NCBI GenBank assembly: GCA_030152505.1
Contig: JASLJO010000062.1
Location: forward strand, 1-6,721
Origin: Solirubrobacterales bacterium
Lineage (GTDB): Bacteria > Actinomycetota > Thermoleophilia > Solirubrobacterales > 70-9
Reading direction: 5' to 3'
DNA: 6,721 bases
This document shows positions 4,966 to 6,721 of this stretch, in pieces (the stretch's first letter is position 1; each line of letters begins with the position of its first letter). The translations under genes were made by a program, and so were the position numbers. Below the pieces are notes generated by a model, which searched no databases, was not told the DNA's origin, and saw nothing but the letters and a program-made list of their open reading frames with translations.

Positions 4966-6291
4966 ATGAAGCTCGACGACTGGCTCGCCCAGAGATCTCA
5001 AAGCTGTCCAGACCGCACCGCCCTGATCGCAGACGGCTCGGAGGTCAGCTACGCCGAGCTGGAGGCCGAGGCGACCTGGGTGGCGCGGCGGCTGGAGGCG
5101 CACGGCGTGCGCCGCGGCTCGCTCGCGGCGCTGACCATGGAGCCGCGCCGCGAGCAGGTCGTCCTCGTCCACGCGCTTATGAAGGTCGGCGCGGTGCTGC
5201 TGCCGCTGAGCCCGCGGCTGACGGCCGAGGAGCGCGCCGCGGTGATCGCCGCCGAGGAGCCCACCGTCGACCTCAGCGACCCCGGCGAGCTGACTCAGAC
5301 GGAGGCCGACCTGCCCTTGCTCGGTGAGCACGACATGGACGCCCCCTGCTGTCGGGTGCTCACCAGCGGCAGCACCGGCTCGCCCGACCCGGTCGAGCTC
5401 ACCTACGGCAACTTCCTCTGGAGCGCGGTCGGCTCGGGCTTCAACATCGGCGTCGAGCCGACCGACCGCTGGCTCTGCTGTCTGCCACTCAGCCACATCT
5501 CCGGTCTCAGCATCGTCATGCGCTCGGTCATCTACGGAACCACCGTGGCCCTCCACGATGGCTTCGACGTCGACCGCGTGGTGGCCGCCCTGCGTGAGGA
5601 CGAGATCACCGTCCTCTCGCTGGTGACGACTCAGCTGATGCGACTGCTCGAGGCCGGCGCCGACCTCTCCAGGCCGCGGGCGATCCTGATCGGCGGCGGC
5701 CCGGTGCCGGAGGAGCCGCTGGAAGAGGCGACTGAGCGCGGCGCCACGGTGGTGCAGACCTACGGCCTGACCGAGGCCTGCTCGCAGGTCACCACGCTCG
5801 CCCCAGACGAGGCTCGGCGTAAGCTCGGCTCGGCCGGGCGGCCGCTGTTGACCACCCACCTGCGTATCCGCGACGGCGAGATCCTCGTCCAGGGACCGAC
5901 CGTGGCACCAAGTCGTGTCGACGCCGATGGCTGGCTGCACACCGGAGACCTCGGCCGGATCGACGAGGAGGGATTCCTCTACGTCGAGGATCGGATCGAT
6001 GACATGATCGTCAGCGGCGGCGAGAACATCGTTCCGGCTGAAGTCGAGCAGGTCCTGTTGCGCCACCCCGAGGTCGCCGACGCCGCCGTGGTCGGCCGCG
6101 AGGATCCCGAGTGGCAGCAGGCGGTGACCGCGGTCGTCGTCCTCCAGGACGGCTCCGACGCCACCCCGGACGAACTGCGGCGCCACTGCGCCGAGTCGTT
6201 GGCCGGCTTCAAGGTACCCAAGCGGGTCGAGCTGGCGGCGGCGTTGCCGCGCACCCCTTCGGGCAAGCTGCTGCGCAGGGCGCTCAGGTAG
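4966..6291 (+). CDS. menE: MenE, o-succinylbenzoate-CoA ligase (ANL superfamily)
   Basis: This ligase activates o-succinylbenzoate with ATP to an acyl-adenylate and transfers it to CoA, making the MenB substrate. The 441-residue protein is at the short end of the family. Motifs in order: phosphate-binding loop 'LTSGSTGSPDPVELTYGN' (132-149); 'CCLPLSHISGLSIVMRSVIYG' split across 171-191, very typical of MenE, with H177; 'GGGPVPEE' (243-250); 'YGLTEACSQV' (266-275); 'GWLHTGDLG' (322-330) with D328; 'EDRIDDMIVSGGENI' (341-355), the hinge to the C-terminal domain; and 'PSGKLLRRAL' (431-440), whose K434 is the adenylation lysine. The loop is odd: the usual K of T-G-x-P-K-G is D141. Start at ATG 4966 fits the family N-terminus ('LDDWLAQRSQSCPDRTALI'); the frame continues open upstream only as an antisense shadow of menB. 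No ribosome-binding site is visible. Divergent from menB and followed 11 bp later by ilvC. Confidence 0.95.
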   Translation: MKLDDWLAQRSQSCPDRTALIADGSEVSYAELEAEATWVARRLEAHGVRRGSLAALTMEPRREQVVLVHALMKVGAVLLPLSPRLTAEERAAVIAAEEPTVDLSDPGELTQTEADLPLLGEHDMDAPCCRVLTSGSTGSPDPVELTYGNFLWSAVGSGFNIGVEPTDRWLCCLPLSHISGLSIVMRSVIYGTTVALHDGFDVDRVVAALREDEITVLSLVTTQLMRLLEAGADLSRPRAILIGGGPVPEEPLEEATERGATVVQTYGLTEACSQVTTLAPDEARRKLGSAGRPLLTTHLRIRDGEILVQGPTVAPSRVDADGWLHTGDLGRIDEEGFLYVEDRIDDMIVSGGENIVPAEVEQVLLRHPEVADAAVVGREDPEWQQAVTAVVVLQDGSDATPDELRRHCAESLAGFKVPKRVELAAALPRTPSGKLLRRALR

Positions 6292-6302
6292 CCTCAGCGC
6301 CC

Positions 6303-6721
6303 ATGAAAACCGACGACATCTTCTACGACAAGGACGCCGACCTCGGAAAGCTGGAGGGGAAGACCGTTGCCATTCTCGGTTACGGCTCCCAGGGCCACGC
6401 CCACGCCCTCAACCTCAAGGACTCCGGCGTCGACGTCGTCGTCGGCCTGCGCCCCGACTCCTCCAGTCGCGCAAAAGCCGAAGAGGCCGGCATCGAGGTG
6501 CTCGACATCGCCGAAGCGGCAAGCCGCGGCGACGTGGTGATGGTGCTGCTGCCCGACGAGCGGCAGGCCGAGGTCTGGCAGGCCGAGATCGCCGACGGGA
6601 TCGCCCCCGGCAACCTGCTGCTCTTCGCCCACGGCTTCGCCATCCATTTCGAGCAGATCGTCCCGCCGCCCGGCGTCGACGTCGGCATGGTTGCGCCCAA
6701 GGGCCCCGGTCATCTCGTCCG
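6303..6721 (+). CDS. ilvC: IlvC, ketol-acid reductoisomerase, N-terminal part (runs off window)
   Basis: Acetohydroxyacid isomeroreductase of valine, leucine and isoleucine synthesis: it converts acetolactate or acetohydroxybutyrate to the dihydroxy acids by a Mg-dependent alkyl shift and NAD(P)H reduction. The first 139 codons are present and the frame is still open at the edge. The opening 'DDIFYDKDADLGKLEGKTVAI' (4-24) is typical; the Rossmann loop is 'GYGSQGHAHALNLKDSG' (26-42); the cofactor-specificity loop after the second strand is 'LRPDSSSRAKAEEAG' (49-63), whose R50 and serines resemble NADPH-preferring enzymes. Further on are 'VLLPDE' (81-86), 'FAHGFAIHF' with H110 (matching E. coli H132), and 'APKGPGHLVR' with K133. 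Start at ATG 6303 fits the family N-terminus. There is no clear ribosome-binding site; the gene starts 11 bp after the menE stop, so co-transcription and reinitiation are likely. Short class I versus long class II cannot be judged from this part alone. Confidence 0.96.
   Translation, partial: MKTDDIFYDKDADLGKLEGKTVAILGYGSQGHAHALNLKDSGVDVVVGLRPDSSSRAKAEEAGIEVLDIAEAASRGDVVMVLLPDERQAEVWQAEIADGIAPGNLLLFAHGFAIHFEQIVPPPGVDVGMVAPKGPGHLV

Noticed and set aside
4945..6186. 414-codon in-frame extension upstream of menB
   Set aside because: It is an antisense shadow of menE with low-complexity composition; MenB homology begins close after the ATG at 4944.
6294..6713. Minus-strand open frames across the start of ilvC
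   Set aside because: IlvC motifs (GYGSQG, FAHGF, APKGPGH) on the plus strand account for this DNA; the antisense translation shows only low-complexity sequence.
1..6721. Mobile elements, CRISPR arrays, tRNA or rRNA genes, phage or toxin-antitoxin genes
   Set aside because: No transposase or integrase motifs, spaced direct repeats, cloverleaf or conserved rRNA segments were seen; the window is almost fully packed with metabolic genes.

Overview
This is a GC-rich window carrying most of a classical (o-succinylbenzoate) menaquinone (vitamin K2) biosynthesis locus, flanked by the end of a beta-propeller-like gene on the left and the start of ilvC on the right. Five men genes can be read in full: menD, menC, menA, menB and menE. 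Base composition, GTG start use, lack of obvious Shine-Dalgarno sequences and TANNNT boxes just upstream of start codons suggest a high-GC actinobacterium, perhaps of the Thermoleophilia/Solirubrobacterales type. That placement is inference from gene content and style, not from a marker gene.

Layout. Positions 1-266 (+) hold the last 87 codons of a TolB/PD40-type beta-propeller protein, which meets menD tail to tail with overlapping stop codons. Positions 263-4944 (-) form a run read right to left: menB, menA, menC, menD. menB and menA overlap by ATGA. The other two junctions (menA/menC, 46 bp; menC/menD, 65 bp) each hold a hairpin about 42 nt long with a 10-bp outer stem and a small inner stem. 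menE starts at 4966 (+), divergent from menB, with only 21 bp between the two start codons. ilvC starts 11 bp after menE and runs off the right edge.

How the genes work together. MenD joins isochorismate and 2-oxoglutarate; a MenH-type lyase (not in this window) would make SHCHC; MenC dehydrates it to o-succinylbenzoate; MenE activates this with CoA; MenB closes the ring to DHNA-CoA; a thioesterase (not here) releases DHNA; and MenA prenylates it in the membrane. Isochorismate synthase (MenF), MenH, the DHNA-CoA thioesterase and the MenG/UbiE methyltransferase must be elsewhere. IlvC belongs to branched-chain amino acid synthesis and is probably co-transcribed with menE because of the short gap.

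No mobile element, CRISPR array, tRNA, rRNA or previously unknown multi-gene system was recognised. The most interesting signals are the 21-bp divergent menB/menE promoter region, the paired intergenic hairpins, a bicarbonate-type (type I) MenB signature, and a MenE phosphate-binding loop without its usual lysine.
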